From Bradyrhizobium sp. cir1 (GTDB lineage: Bacteria > Pseudomonadota > Alphaproteobacteria > Rhizobiales > Xanthobacteraceae), in the NCBI RefSeq assembly GCF_014198245.1, contig NZ_JACIHE010000013.1:1-64000 (forward strand): a stretch of DNA of 64,000 nucleotides. The letters are read 5' to 3'. The translations under genes were made by a program, and so were the position numbers. The notes beneath the pieces were generated by a model. The model searched no databases. It was not told the DNA's origin and worked only from the letters and a program-made list of their open reading frames with translations. Position 1 is the stretch's first letter, and each line of letters starts with the position of its first letter. Below are positions 34,081 through 42,382 of this stretch, in pieces.

Positions 34081-34671
34081 TCACCCCTTCCCCTCGCGCT
34101 TGCCATCCTCGATCGGCACCACGGTGCTCTTGCCGCTCATCGTCGACAGCGCCGCGAGGGCCTCTTCGCAGAAATCGGCCACCATCTGCTCGTGGCGCGC
34201 GCCGAGCTGAAGCAGGAGCAGGTTGCCGAGATCGAGCCGGCCTTCCGCGGTGCCGTCCGGAAAGCGCTTCTTCAGGATGCGTTCGTAGTTGGCGTGGCGG
34301 TCGCGGTGGTGCTCCAGGCGGGCCATCAGGTCGGTGCGCATCGGCTCGATGTCGATGCTGTCGAGCGCGTGCAGCCGCACCAGCAGGTCGTCCTTGATCG
34401 AGGGGGGCGTGCTCGGGCGCGCGGCCCAGTGCCGCAGCGCTGTTCGGCCTTCCGGAGTGAGCGTATAGATGAGTTTATTGGGTTTGCCTGACTGCACGAC
34501 CTCGCGGCCCTGGATGTAGCCGCGGTCGCGCAGCTTGGAGAGCTCGCGATAGATCTGCTGGTGGTCGGCCTTCCAGAAGAAGCCGATCGAGGAATCGAAC
34601 GTCTTGGCGAGCTCGTAGCCCGTCATCGGACGTTCCGTCAGGCATGCGAGGATTGCGTCGCCCAGTGCCAT
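34081..34671 (-). CDS. PadR family transcriptional regulator
   Basis: 196 residues. The N-terminal winged helix is typical ('DAILACLTERPMTGYELAKTF', 'QQIYRELSKLRDRGYIQG', 'YTLTPEGRTALRHW'), and the C-terminal part is the helical Vir_act_alpha_C dimerisation domain. PadR proteins repress stress or catabolic genes and are released by small ligands. It is divergent from an NTF2-like gene and the beta-oxidation operon; two palindromes lie in the gap (34715-34747), so both it and the operon may be its targets. Confidence 0.92.
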   Translation of the reverse strand: MALGDAILACLTERPMTGYELAKTFDSSIGFFWKADHQQIYRELSKLRDRGYIQGREVVQSGKPNKLIYTLTPEGRTALRHWAARPSTPPSIKDDLLVRLHALDSIDIEPMRTDLMARLEHHRDRHANYERILKKRFPDGTAEGRLDLGNLLLLQLGARHEQMVADFCEEALAALSTMSGKSTVVPIEDGKREGKG

Positions 34672-34714
34672 GACCGGCCTCCTGTTCTCGATCTCTGACC
34701 AATCTACTTGACTT

Positions 34715-34747
34715 TATGCGCATCGGCGCATATGCGTCAATGTGCAT
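34715..34747. promoter_or_regulatory. candidate PadR operator (two overlapping palindromes)
   Basis: TATGCGC (34715-34721) and GCGCATA (34726-34732) form a perfect palindrome with a 4-nt centre. It abuts ATGC-N8-GCAT (34732-34747), the half-site spacing known for PadR proteins. The site is 44-76 bp upstream of the padR start codon. Confidence 0.5.
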
Positions 34748-34869
34748 ATGGGACGGATCGAGGATGGGGCCAAAGACCCACCCGAAAACCCAGCGAAATC
34801 AACCTCCTCGCTACTGTGCATGGGGTTGTTTTCGCAACTTTTTTCCAGGCCTTAGGGAGGCACCCGAGA

Positions 34870-35253
34870 ATGACCGGCCTCGATTCCTGGTACGCCTACA
34901 TGAAGTCTCATGACCGCGCCGCGCTCTGGGACCTCCTCCATCCTGACGCCATCTTCGAAAGCCCCGTCGTGCATTCGCCGCAGCGCGGCCGCGACATCAC
35001 CTTCAAATACCTCTCCAGCGCAGAGAAGGTGCTCGGCGGTCCCGGCTTCACCTATGTCGGTGAGTGGAAGAGCGCTGATGGCGCCGTGCTCGAATTCAAG
35101 AATGTCATCGACGGCATCGAGATCAACGGCGTCGACATCATCAGCTTCGATACCGAGGGACGCATCACGCATTTCAAGGTGATGGTGCGTCCGCTCAAGG
35201 CGATCAACATGCTGCACCGCCTGATGGCGGAGCAGCTTGCCGCCCAATCATGA
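34870..35253 (+). CDS. NTF2/SnoaL-like family protein
   Basis: 127 residues from ATG 34870, with GGGAGG at 34856-34861 as ribosome-binding site. An NTF2-like fold is indicated by 'WYAYMKSHDRAALWDLLHPDAIFESPVVH' and 'FDTEGRITHFKVMVRP'. Probably a small cytosolic enzyme or binding protein. It lies between padR and the acyl-CoA dehydrogenase gene and is 112 bp from the latter, so it may be the first gene of the fatty-acid operon. Substrate unknown. Confidence 0.83.
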   Translation: MTGLDSWYAYMKSHDRAALWDLLHPDAIFESPVVHSPQRGRDITFKYLSSAEKVLGGPGFTYVGEWKSADGAVLEFKNVIDGIEINGVDIISFDTEGRITHFKVMVRPLKAINMLHRLMAEQLAAQS

Positions 35254-35365
35254 CCCTGCCCTGAGGTTGCCGAACCCGCTAAGCTCGCGGGCAAAGGCTG
35301 CGCCGCAGGAATCGCGCAAACATCATTTCAAGCCCAGACTTCAAGGCTAATGCCGGGAGAACCCC

Positions 35366-37156
35366 ATGCCGATCTATAAAGCCCCCGTCGAAGACGTGAA
35401 CTTCCTGCTCAACGACGTCTTCCAGATCGATCGCTACGACAATCTGGCGGGCTTCTCCGATGCGTCGAGCGACGTGCGCGAGGCGATCCTCGGCGAAGCC
35501 GCCAAGCTCGCGGAAGAGGTGCTGCAGCCGCTGAATCGTGTGGGCGATCTCGAAGGCTGCAAGCGCGCCGACGACGGCAGCGTCAGGACGCCGAAGGGCT
35601 TTAAGGACGCCTTCAAGCAGGTCGCCGAAGGCGGCTGGCTCGGCCTGTCGGCTCCGACCGAGTTCGGCGGTCAGGGCCTGCCGGTGACGCTCTCGCAAGC
35701 GGTCAACGAATTCCAGATCTCCGCCAACATGGCGTTCTCGATGTATGGCGGCCTCACCATGGGCGCGACCGCCGCGCTTCTCGTGCACGGCACGCCCGAG
35801 CAGAAGCAGACCTACGTGCCGAAGATGGTCGCAGGCGAGTGGACCGGCACCATGAACCTGACCGAGCCGCATTGCGGCACCGATCTCGGCATGCTCCGCA
35901 CCAAGGCGGTGCGGCAGGCCGACGGCAGCTTCAAGATCACGGGCACCAAGATCTTCATCTCGGCCGGCGAGCACGATCTCGCGCCCAACATCATCCACCT
36001 CGTGCTGGCCCGCATCGAGGGCGCACCCGCCGGCATCAAGGGCGTGTCGCTGTTCGTGGTGCCGAAGTTCCTGGTGAACGCCGACGGTTCGGTGGGGCAG
36101 CGCAACGGCGTCGTCTGCGGCTCGATCGAGCACAAGATGGGCATCCACGGCAATTCGACCTGCGTGATGAACTACGACAACGCCACCGGCTGGCTGATCG
36201 GCGAAGAGAACAAGGGCATGCAGGGCATGTTCGTGATGATGAACGAGGCCAGGCTCGGCGTCGCCGTGCAGGGCCTCGCGCAGTCCGAGGTCGCCTATCA
36301 GAACGCGGTCGCCTATGCCCGCGAGCGCATCCAGGGCCGCGCGCTCACCGGCGCCAAGGCGCCGGACAAGGCGGCCGATCCGATCATCGTGCATCCCGAC
36401 GTGCGCCGCACGCTGCTCTCGATCCGCGCCTTCAACGAGGCCGCGCGCGCCTTCGTGATGTGGACCGCGCTGAAGAGCGACGTCGCCCACCGCTCCGAAG
36501 ACCCGAAGGACCGCCAGGCCGCCGACGATCACATGGGCCTGATGACGCCGGTGCTGAAGGGCTTCCTCACCGAGTACGGTTTTGCCAACGCGGTGCAGGC
36601 GCAGCAGATGTATGGCGGCCACGGCTACATCGCCGAGCAGGGCATGGAGCAGTTCGTGCGAGATGCCCGCATTGCCATGATCTATGAAGGCGCCAACGGC
36701 ATCCAGGCGCTCGACCTCGTCGGCCGCAAGCTGCCGCGCGACGGCGGCCGCGCCATCATGGCCTTCTTCGGCGAGGTCATGGCCTTCGCCAAGGAGAACG
36801 GCGGCGACGAGGCGATGAAGCCCTTCATCACCCCGCTCTCGGCCTCGCTCGGCCATCTGCAGCAGGCCACGACGTGGCTGATGCAGAACGCGATGATGAA
36901 GCCGGACAATGCCGGCGCGGCCGCGACCGACTACATGCATCTCTTCGGCTTCGTCGCGCTCGGCTACATGTGGGCGAAGATGGCCAAGGTGACGAATGCC
37001 AAGATTGCCGAGGGCGGCGCGACGCCCTATCTCTCGACCAAGCTCGTCACCGGTCGTTTCTTCATGGAGCGGATGCTGCCGGAGACCGCGGCCAATCTCG
37101 CGCGCATCCAGTCCGGCTGCGCCACCATCATGGAATTGCCGGCGGAAGCTTTCTGA
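35366..37156 (+). CDS. acyl-CoA dehydrogenase (596-residue, C-terminally extended type)
   Basis: 596 residues, longer than the usual ~390. An N-terminal extension (AcylCoA_DH_N-like, 'PVEDVNFLLNDVF') precedes the standard domains: 'NLTEPHCGTDLGMLRTKA' (FAD/substrate contact) and 'FVRDARIAMIYEGANGIQALDL', where the Glu in YEGAN is the expected catalytic base. A C-terminal helical extension follows. The FAD enzyme makes trans-2-enoyl-CoA, the first step of beta-oxidation. It is followed by thiolase (54 bp) and the bifunctional FadJ/FadB-type gene. Confidence 0.94.
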   Translation: MPIYKAPVEDVNFLLNDVFQIDRYDNLAGFSDASSDVREAILGEAAKLAEEVLQPLNRVGDLEGCKRADDGSVRTPKGFKDAFKQVAEGGWLGLSAPTEFGGQGLPVTLSQAVNEFQISANMAFSMYGGLTMGATAALLVHGTPEQKQTYVPKMVAGEWTGTMNLTEPHCGTDLGMLRTKAVRQADGSFKITGTKIFISAGEHDLAPNIIHLVLARIEGAPAGIKGVSLFVVPKFLVNADGSVGQRNGVVCGSIEHKMGIHGNSTCVMNYDNATGWLIGEENKGMQGMFVMMNEARLGVAVQGLAQSEVAYQNAVAYARERIQGRALTGAKAPDKAADPIIVHPDVRRTLLSIRAFNEAARAFVMWTALKSDVAHRSEDPKDRQAADDHMGLMTPVLKGFLTEYGFANAVQAQQMYGGHGYIAEQGMEQFVRDARIAMIYEGANGIQALDLVGRKLPRDGGRAIMAFFGEVMAFAKENGGDEAMKPFITPLSASLGHLQQATTWLMQNAMMKPDNAGAAATDYMHLFGFVALGYMWAKMAKVTNAKIAEGGATPYLSTKLVTGRFFMERMLPETAANLARIQSGCATIMELPAEAF

Positions 37157-37210
37157 GCCGCTCCCGCTGCCTGCTCCCAATCGTATCGAACATCACATCA
37201 GGAGGGCGTC

Positions 37211-38419
37211 ATGCCTGAGGCATTCATCTACGATCACGTCCGCACCCCCCGTGGCCGCGGCAAGGCCGACGGCGCGCTGCACGAAGTCACTGCGCTTGCG
37301 CTCGCCGCGGTGCCGCTGAAGGCGCTGAAGGACCGCAACAACCTGCCGGAAGACTCGGTCGACGACGTCGTGCTCGGTGTGGTCGATCCCGTCGGCGAAG
37401 CCGGTTCCGACATCGCGCGCTTCGCCGCGCTGAAGGCCGGTCTCGGCGACGCCGTGCCCGGCGTGCAGATCAGCCGCTTCTGCGCCTCCGGCCTCGATGC
37501 CGTGAACTTTGCCGCCGCGCAGATCATGAGCGGTCAGCATGAGCTGGTGATCGGCGGCGGCGCCGAATCGATGAGCCGCGTCGGCATCGGCGCCTCCGGC
37601 GGCGCCTGGCCGATGGATCCCTCGATGGCGGTGCCGGCCTATTTCATGCCGCAGGGCGTGTCGGCCGATCTGATCGCGACCAAATACGGCTTCTCGCGTG
37701 ATGACGTCGACGCCTACGCGGTGCAGAGCCAGCAGCGTGCGGCGAAGTCTTGGGATGAAGGCCGCTTCAACAAGTCGATCGTCCCGGTCAAGGACATCAA
37801 TGGCCTCACCATCCTCGCCAAGGACGAGCACATGCGTCCCTCGACCACGATGCAGTCGCTGGCGCAGCTGCAGCCGTCGTTCACGATGATGGCGCAGATG
37901 GGCGGCTTCGACGGCGTCGCGACCCAGTCGCACCCGGAGATCGAGCGCGTCAATTACGTGCATCACGCCGGCAACTCGTCGGGCATCGTCGACGGCGCCG
38001 GTGCCGTGCTGCTCGGCAGCAAGGAGGCGGGTGCCAAGTACGGCATGAAGCCGCGCGCCAAGATCCGTGCCTTCGCCAACATCGGCTCGGAGCCGGCGAT
38101 GATGCTGACCGGTCCGGTCGACGTCACCGAAAAGCTGTTCGCGCGCTCCGGCATGAAGAAGTCGGACATCGACCTGTTCGAGCTCAACGAGGCCTTCGCC
38201 TCCGTCGTGCTGCGCTACATCCAGGCCTTCGACATCGACAATGCCAAGATCAACGTCAATGGCGGCGCCATCGCGCTCGGCCATCCGTTGGGGGCGACCG
38301 GCGCGATGATCCTCGGCACCGTGCTCGACGAGCTCGAGCGCACCAACAAGTCCACGGCCCTTGTGACGCTGTGCATCGGCGGCGGCATGGGCACCGCGAC
38401 CATCATCGAGCGCGTCTAA
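37211..38419 (+). CDS. acetyl-CoA C-acyltransferase (thiolase, FadA type)
   Basis: 402 residues from ATG 37211, with GGAGGG just upstream. The nucleophile Cys91 is in 'ISRFCASGLDAVNFA', the His in 'NGGAIALGHPLGATGA', and the second Cys in 'LCIGGGMGTA'. It cleaves 3-ketoacyl-CoA to acetyl-CoA and a shortened acyl-CoA. It lies between the acyl-CoA dehydrogenase and the FadJ-type gene, 18 bp before the latter, in the order expected for a degradative operon rather than for PHB synthesis. Confidence 0.95.
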   Translation: MPEAFIYDHVRTPRGRGKADGALHEVTALALAAVPLKALKDRNNLPEDSVDDVVLGVVDPVGEAGSDIARFAALKAGLGDAVPGVQISRFCASGLDAVNFAAAQIMSGQHELVIGGGAESMSRVGIGASGGAWPMDPSMAVPAYFMPQGVSADLIATKYGFSRDDVDAYAVQSQQRAAKSWDEGRFNKSIVPVKDINGLTILAKDEHMRPSTTMQSLAQLQPSFTMMAQMGGFDGVATQSHPEIERVNYVHHAGNSSGIVDGAGAVLLGSKEAGAKYGMKPRAKIRAFANIGSEPAMMLTGPVDVTEKLFARSGMKKSDIDLFELNEAFASVVLRYIQAFDIDNAKINVNGGAIALGHPLGATGAMILGTVLDELERTNKSTALVTLCIGGGMGTATIIERV

Positions 38420-38437
38420 GGGTAAGGAGCAACCACC

Positions 38438-40654
38438 ATGTCGTACAAGAACTTCAAGGTTGAGACCGACACCGACGGCATCGCGCTCGTCACCTGGGAC
38501 ATCCCGGGCCGTTCGATGAACGTGCTCGACGAGACCTCCACCAGCGAGCTCGACGCGATCGTCAAGGCGACCACGGCTGACGCCGCAGTGAAGGGCGTCG
38601 TCATCACCTCGGCGAAAGAGGCGTTCTGCGCCGGCGCCGACCTCTCCATGCTCGAAGGCATGAACCAGGCCTACGCAAAAGTGTTCAAGGAGCAGGGCGA
38701 GACCGCCGCGAACCAGATGCTGTTCGACCAGAGCCGCCGCTTCTCGCAGGTGCTGCGCTCGATCGAAACCTCCGGCAAGCCGTGGGCGGCCGCGATCAAC
38801 GGCCTCGCGCTCGGCGGCGGTTTCGAGATCACGCTGTGCTGCCACTATCGCGTCGCGGCCGAGAATCCCAAGACCCGTCTCGGCCTGCCCGAGGTCAAGG
38901 TCGGCCTGTTCCCGGGCGCCGGCGGCACGCAGCGCGTGCCGCGCCTGGTGCCGCCGCAGGACGCGATGACGATCCTGCTCAAGGGCGATCCCGTCACGGT
39001 CGAGAAGGCCAAGGCGCTGAACCTGATCCACGCCATCGTTCCCGCCGCCGACCTCATCAAGGCGGCGAAGGACTGGATCAAGGGCGGCGGCAAGGCCGTC
39101 GCACCCTGGGACGAGAAGGGCTTCAAGCTGCCCGGCGGCCCGGTGTTCTCCAAGGCCGGCATGATGATGTTCCCGGCCGGCAATGCGATCTACCGCCGCG
39201 AGACCTACGACAATTATCCGGCCGCGCGCGCGATCATGAGCTGCGTCTATGAGGGCCTGCAGCTGCCGATCGACGCCGCGCTTCGCGTCGAGTCGCGCTA
39301 CTTCACCTCGGTGCTGCGCTCGAAGGAAGCGGCCGCGATGATCCGCAGCCTGTTCCTGTCGATGCAGGAGCTCAACAAGGGCGCGCGCCGCCCGAAGGAC
39401 GTGCCCGCGACCAAGGTGAAGAAGATCGCGGTGATCGGCGCCGGCTTCATGGGCGCCAGTGTCGGCTACGTCTCGGCCCGCGCCGGCCTCGACGTCGTCC
39501 TGATCGACCGCGACCAGGAGAGCGCCGACAAGGGCAAGGCGCATGCGCAGAAGGTGATCGAGGAGCAGATCAAGAAGGGCCGCGCCAAGCCCGGTGATGC
39601 CGAGACGCTGCTCGCGCGTATCACGCCGACCGCCGACTATGCCGCGCTGAAGGACGTCGACCTCGTGATCGAGGCCGTGTTCGAGGACCGCAAGGTCAAG
39701 GCGGAAACCTTCGCCAAGGCGCAGCAATATCTCAAGCCGGATGTGATCTTCGCGTCGAACACCTCGACGCTGCCGATCACCTCGCTGGCCGAGAGCTTCA
39801 AGGACCAGGGCAAGTTCGTCGGCATCCATTTCTTCTCGCCGGTCGAGAAGATGATGCTGGTCGAGATCATCCTCGGCAAGAACACCGGCGATGTCGCGCT
39901 GGCGACCGCGCTCGACTATGTCCGCCAGATCGGCAAGACGCCGATCGTCGTCAACGACTCTCGCGGCTTCTTCGCCAACCGCTGCGTCGGCCGCTACGTC
40001 GCCGAAGGCAACGAGATGTTCCTTGAGGGCGTGCCGCCGGCGATGATCGAGAACTGCGCCAAGATGGCCGGCATGCCGGTCGGCCCGCTCTCGCTGTCGG
40101 ACGAAGTCGCGCTCGATCTTGGTCTGAAGATCATGAAGGCGACCGAAGCCGATCTCGGCCCCAACGCCATCAATCCCGATCAGAAGAAGCTGATGGTGGA
40201 GATGGTCGAGAAGCAGGGCCGTCTCGGCCGCAAGAACAGCAAGGGCTTTTACGACTACCCCGAGAAGGGCAAGGGCCAGAAGAGCTTGTGGCCGGGTCTC
40301 TCCGCGCTGCAGCCGAAGCAGCTCGACCCTGATACGCTCGACATCGAGGAGCTGAAGCAGCGTTTCCTGGTGGTGCAGGCGGTGGAAGCCGCGCGCACGG
40401 TCGAGGACAACGTCATCACCGATCCGCGCGAGGCGGATGTCGGCTCGATCCTCGGCTTCGGCTTCGCGCCGTTCACCGGCGGCACGCTGTCCTATATCGA
40501 TTTCATGGGCACGAAGAAGTTCGTCGAGCTCTGCCACAAGCTTGAAGCGAAGTACGGCTCGCGCTTCACCCCGCCGAAGCTGCTCGAGGAGATGGCGGCG
40601 AAGGGGGAAACCTTCTACGGGCGGTTCGCGCCGAAGAAGGCGGCAGCGGCCTGA
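38438..40654 (+). CDS. bifunctional enoyl-CoA hydratase / 3-hydroxyacyl-CoA dehydrogenase (FadJ/FadB type)
   Basis: 738 residues. The crotonase domain occupies about 1-190 ('AFCAGADLSML', 'ALGGGFEITLCCHYRVA', 'GLPEVKVGLFPGAGGTQR'). The NAD-binding fold starts near residue 327 ('IAVIGAGFMGASVG'), with 'FVGIHFFSPVEKMMLVEII' giving the catalytic His, and two C-terminal HCDH domains follow. Together they hydrate enoyl-CoA and oxidise the 3-hydroxyacyl-CoA. Last gene of the operon; a perfect terminator follows at 40684-40712. Confidence 0.95.
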   Translation: MSYKNFKVETDTDGIALVTWDIPGRSMNVLDETSTSELDAIVKATTADAAVKGVVITSAKEAFCAGADLSMLEGMNQAYAKVFKEQGETAANQMLFDQSRRFSQVLRSIETSGKPWAAAINGLALGGGFEITLCCHYRVAAENPKTRLGLPEVKVGLFPGAGGTQRVPRLVPPQDAMTILLKGDPVTVEKAKALNLIHAIVPAADLIKAAKDWIKGGGKAVAPWDEKGFKLPGGPVFSKAGMMMFPAGNAIYRRETYDNYPAARAIMSCVYEGLQLPIDAALRVESRYFTSVLRSKEAAAMIRSLFLSMQELNKGARRPKDVPATKVKKIAVIGAGFMGASVGYVSARAGLDVVLIDRDQESADKGKAHAQKVIEEQIKKGRAKPGDAETLLARITPTADYAALKDVDLVIEAVFEDRKVKAETFAKAQQYLKPDVIFASNTSTLPITSLAESFKDQGKFVGIHFFSPVEKMMLVEIILGKNTGDVALATALDYVRQIGKTPIVVNDSRGFFANRCVGRYVAEGNEMFLEGVPPAMIENCAKMAGMPVGPLSLSDEVALDLGLKIMKATEADLGPNAINPDQKKLMVEMVEKQGRLGRKNSKGFYDYPEKGKGQKSLWPGLSALQPKQLDPDTLDIEELKQRFLVVQAVEAARTVEDNVITDPREADVGSILGFGFAPFTGGTLSYIDFMGTKKFVELCHKLEAKYGSRFTPPKLLEEMAAKGETFYGRFAPKKAAAA

Positions 40655-40683
40655 TCGGCTGACAGGCTGCGCATTCGAAACAG

Positions 40684-40712
40684 AAAGGCCGGATCGTTGA
40701 TCCGGCCTTTTT
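40684..40712 (+). terminator. rho-independent terminator of the beta-oxidation operon
   Basis: AAAGGCCGGATC (40684-40695) pairs perfectly with GATCCGGCCTTT (40699-40710) around GTT, and the stem ends in a five-T run. It lies 30 bp after the FadJ-type stop codon. Confidence 0.92.
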
Positions 40713-40966
40713 GCATTTTCAGACAACTTATCAAGGGTTGTGTCAGATTTGTTCCAGGTTGTGGAACCGCTCACAGATTCCGAGTAGGAACCGTGCCAGA
40801 GTCCCCGCTGCTGCGGCGTCGCGCAATTGTCATAGGCGCGCCAAAGCGGCGCCGTTCTTTTGCTCGGCCCTGGCACTAGTCTTGCTGCGGGTCAGGGTCA
40901 CGAATCGCGTTGGGACACTTGCCGATCCCCATCGGCAAGCCGAAGACGAAAAGAAAGTTGTCCTTG

Positions 40967-41185
40967 ATGAACTCCTTGGTGCTGCGGAAGACCGCGCTCG
41001 ATCGCGATCTTGCCGCAAAAGATGCTGTTGCGTCCGCAACTGGCCAACTCTCATCGCAGCAGAAGCCGGCGCGCCTGCGCCGCAAAGGCCCCGCGCTCTG
41101 GGCCGCGTTGGCGCTACTTGTGCTGGCGGCGGATTTTTTGCTGGCCTATCTCGCCTGGCTCGCCGTCGACTTCGTCATGGGGTGA
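40967..41185 (+). CDS. small single-pass membrane protein, unknown
   Basis: 72 residues from ATG 40967 (a longer in-frame start at 40910 is possible). The first ~45 residues are charged, then one membrane helix ('ALWAALALLVLAADFLLAYL') ends close to the C-terminus. The ribosome-binding site is weak. Its last 72 bp overlap the end of the small gene on the other strand, tail to tail. No family is recognised; I judge it by hydrophobic pattern only. Confidence 0.45.
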   Translation: MNSLVLRKTALDRDLAAKDAVASATGQLSSQQKPARLRRKGPALWAALALLVLAADFLLAYLAWLAVDFVMG

Positions 41186-41422
41186 GACCGCGCGAGCGTG
41201 CAGCAGATACGATGCAGCGAGATAGGCGAGCTGGGCGGCGACAAGACAGACGGCAATGACAATCACGCCCCCCACCATCCCGAAATCGTACGCGCGAAGA
41301 ACGATCGCCGAGACAACTGCGATCAACGGCGAGATCACGACCAGCGCCCAGATCCTGAAAACGCGACCTGTCGCGATTCCCACCAGCGCGCTTGCAACGA
41401 TCAGGACGATGGCAATCGTCAA
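41114..41422 (-). CDS. small multi-pass membrane protein, unknown
   Basis: 102 residues from TTG 41422. Three hydrophobic segments ('AIVLIVASALVGIATG', 'WALVVISPLIAVVSAIVL', 'GVIVIAVCLVAAQLAYLAA') are followed by a charged tail that lies over the end of the opposite gene. This three-helix pattern with an 'FRIWALVVISPLIA'-like segment recalls short hypothetical proteins common in Bradyrhizobium. Function unknown; the start codon is uncertain. Confidence 0.5.
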   Translation of the reverse strand: MTIAIVLIVASALVGIATGRVFRIWALVVISPLIAVVSAIVLRAYDFGMVGGVIVIAVCLVAAQLAYLAASYLLHARAVSPHDEVDGEPGEIGQQKIRRQHK

Positions 41423-41591
41423 CTTAAACCCCGGTGAGAGTGCAAATATTCTTCAATCAATGCCTCAAGCTCGCCCGCTTTGCGCGTGCTGACAAGACAG
41501 CACCACTTACATTTGGCGAACAGTAGTTCATAAGTCCAGTCAAGGTACGATGATCGGGCGGAACAGGTTCGCGCTGCGCTGCGGCAAATAA

Positions 41592-41618
41592 AAAGGCCGG
41601 ATCCTCGATCCGGCCTTT
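41592..41618 (-). terminator. rho-independent terminator of the GST gene
   Basis: The same 12-bp stem as at 40684 (AAAGGCCGGATC / GATCCGGCCTTT) with loop CTC, 23 bp beyond the GST stop codon on the minus strand, followed there by a T-rich tail (complement of AAATAAAAA, 41585-41593). Confidence 0.88.
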
Positions 41619-41641
41619 CGCACGTTGCGTCTTGCGAGCGC

Positions 41642-42256
41642 CTACTTCGCCTGCGCGAGCCCTTCCTTCTTCAGCGCCTCCTGCACCTGCGGGCGCGCGG
41701 CGACGCGGGCCTTGTAGGCGGCAAGGTTCGGCATCGCGGTGAAGTCGAACTTCATCCGGTCGGCCCAGGTCAGCATCGTGAAGAGGTAGCCGTCGGCCAC
41801 CGTGAACTGCTTGCCCATCAGGTAGTCGCGGCCGGCGAGCTGGCTGTCGATGTATTTCAGCTTGCCCATGACGCGATCCCTGAAGAAGGCCTTGGCCTCG
41901 TCGTTCAGCGCCGGTGCGAACATCGGGCTGAAGCTCTTGTGCACCTCGGAGGTGAGGAAGTTCAGCCATTCGAGCAGCTTGTAGCGCTCGGCGCTGCCGT
42001 GGGCCGGCGCCAGCGCCTTGGTTGACGCCTGATCGGCGATCATCTGGACAATCACGGGACCTTCGGTCACGATCTCACCGCTGTCGAGGCCCAGCGCAGG
42101 GACCTGGCCCTTGGGGTTCAGCTTCAGATAATCCTCACCATTTTCGAGCTTCTTGGCCCGGATATCGACCTTGACCAGTTCGTAGGGCAGGCCGGCTTCC
42201 AGGAGCGCGATGTGGGGGGACAGGGAGCAGGCCCCGGGCGAATAATAGAGCTTCAT
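41642..42256 (-). CDS. glutathione S-transferase, beta class
   Basis: 204 residues. The N-terminal thioredoxin fold begins 'MKLYYSPGACSLSPHIAL', with Cys10 at the active-site position of beta-class GSTs; 'GQVPALGL' and 'ITEGPVIVQMIAD'-like segments bind glutathione. The C-terminal helical domain is complete. It conjugates or reduces electrophiles with glutathione in the cytosol or periplasm. Divergent from a MarR regulator, with a long palindrome between (42303-42342), and close to gshA. Its own terminator is at 41592-41618. Confidence 0.94.
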   Translation of the reverse strand: MKLYYSPGACSLSPHIALLEAGLPYELVKVDIRAKKLENGEDYLKLNPKGQVPALGLDSGEIVTEGPVIVQMIADQASTKALAPAHGSAERYKLLEWLNFLTSEVHKSFSPMFAPALNDEAKAFFRDRVMGKLKYIDSQLAGRDYLMGKQFTVADGYLFTMLTWADRMKFDFTAMPNLAAYKARVAARPQVQEALKKEGLAQAK

Positions 42257-42302
42257 GGAATTTCCTCCTCTTGACGCTTGGCTGCGGCGAAGGAACGCCT
42301 AC

Positions 42303-42342
42303 ATGCACCTGCATGCAATAGTCAAGATTGATGCAGGTGCAT
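42303..42342. promoter_or_regulatory. candidate MarR operator between GST and MarR genes
   Basis: ATGCACCTGCAT (42303-42314) and ATGCAGGTGCAT (42331-42342) are perfect inverted repeats with a 16-nt spacer; CAAT/ATTG in the spacer extends the symmetry. A minus-strand -35-like TTGACT (42320-42325) lies inside, so a bound protein would block GST transcription. Confidence 0.55.
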
Positions 42343-42382
42343 CGAGTGAGGTAAGAGACGGGCGACCAGCTTGAGCGGGACC

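Noticed and set aside
35279..37180. 633-residue minus-strand open frame
   Set aside because: Antisense to a textbook acyl-CoA dehydrogenase; shadow composition.
37193..40876. 1227-residue open frame on the minus strand
   Set aside because: It lies antisense to thiolase and the FadJ-type gene, is His/Arg/Ala-rich and low in complexity, and is typical of antisense frames in high-GC coding DNA.
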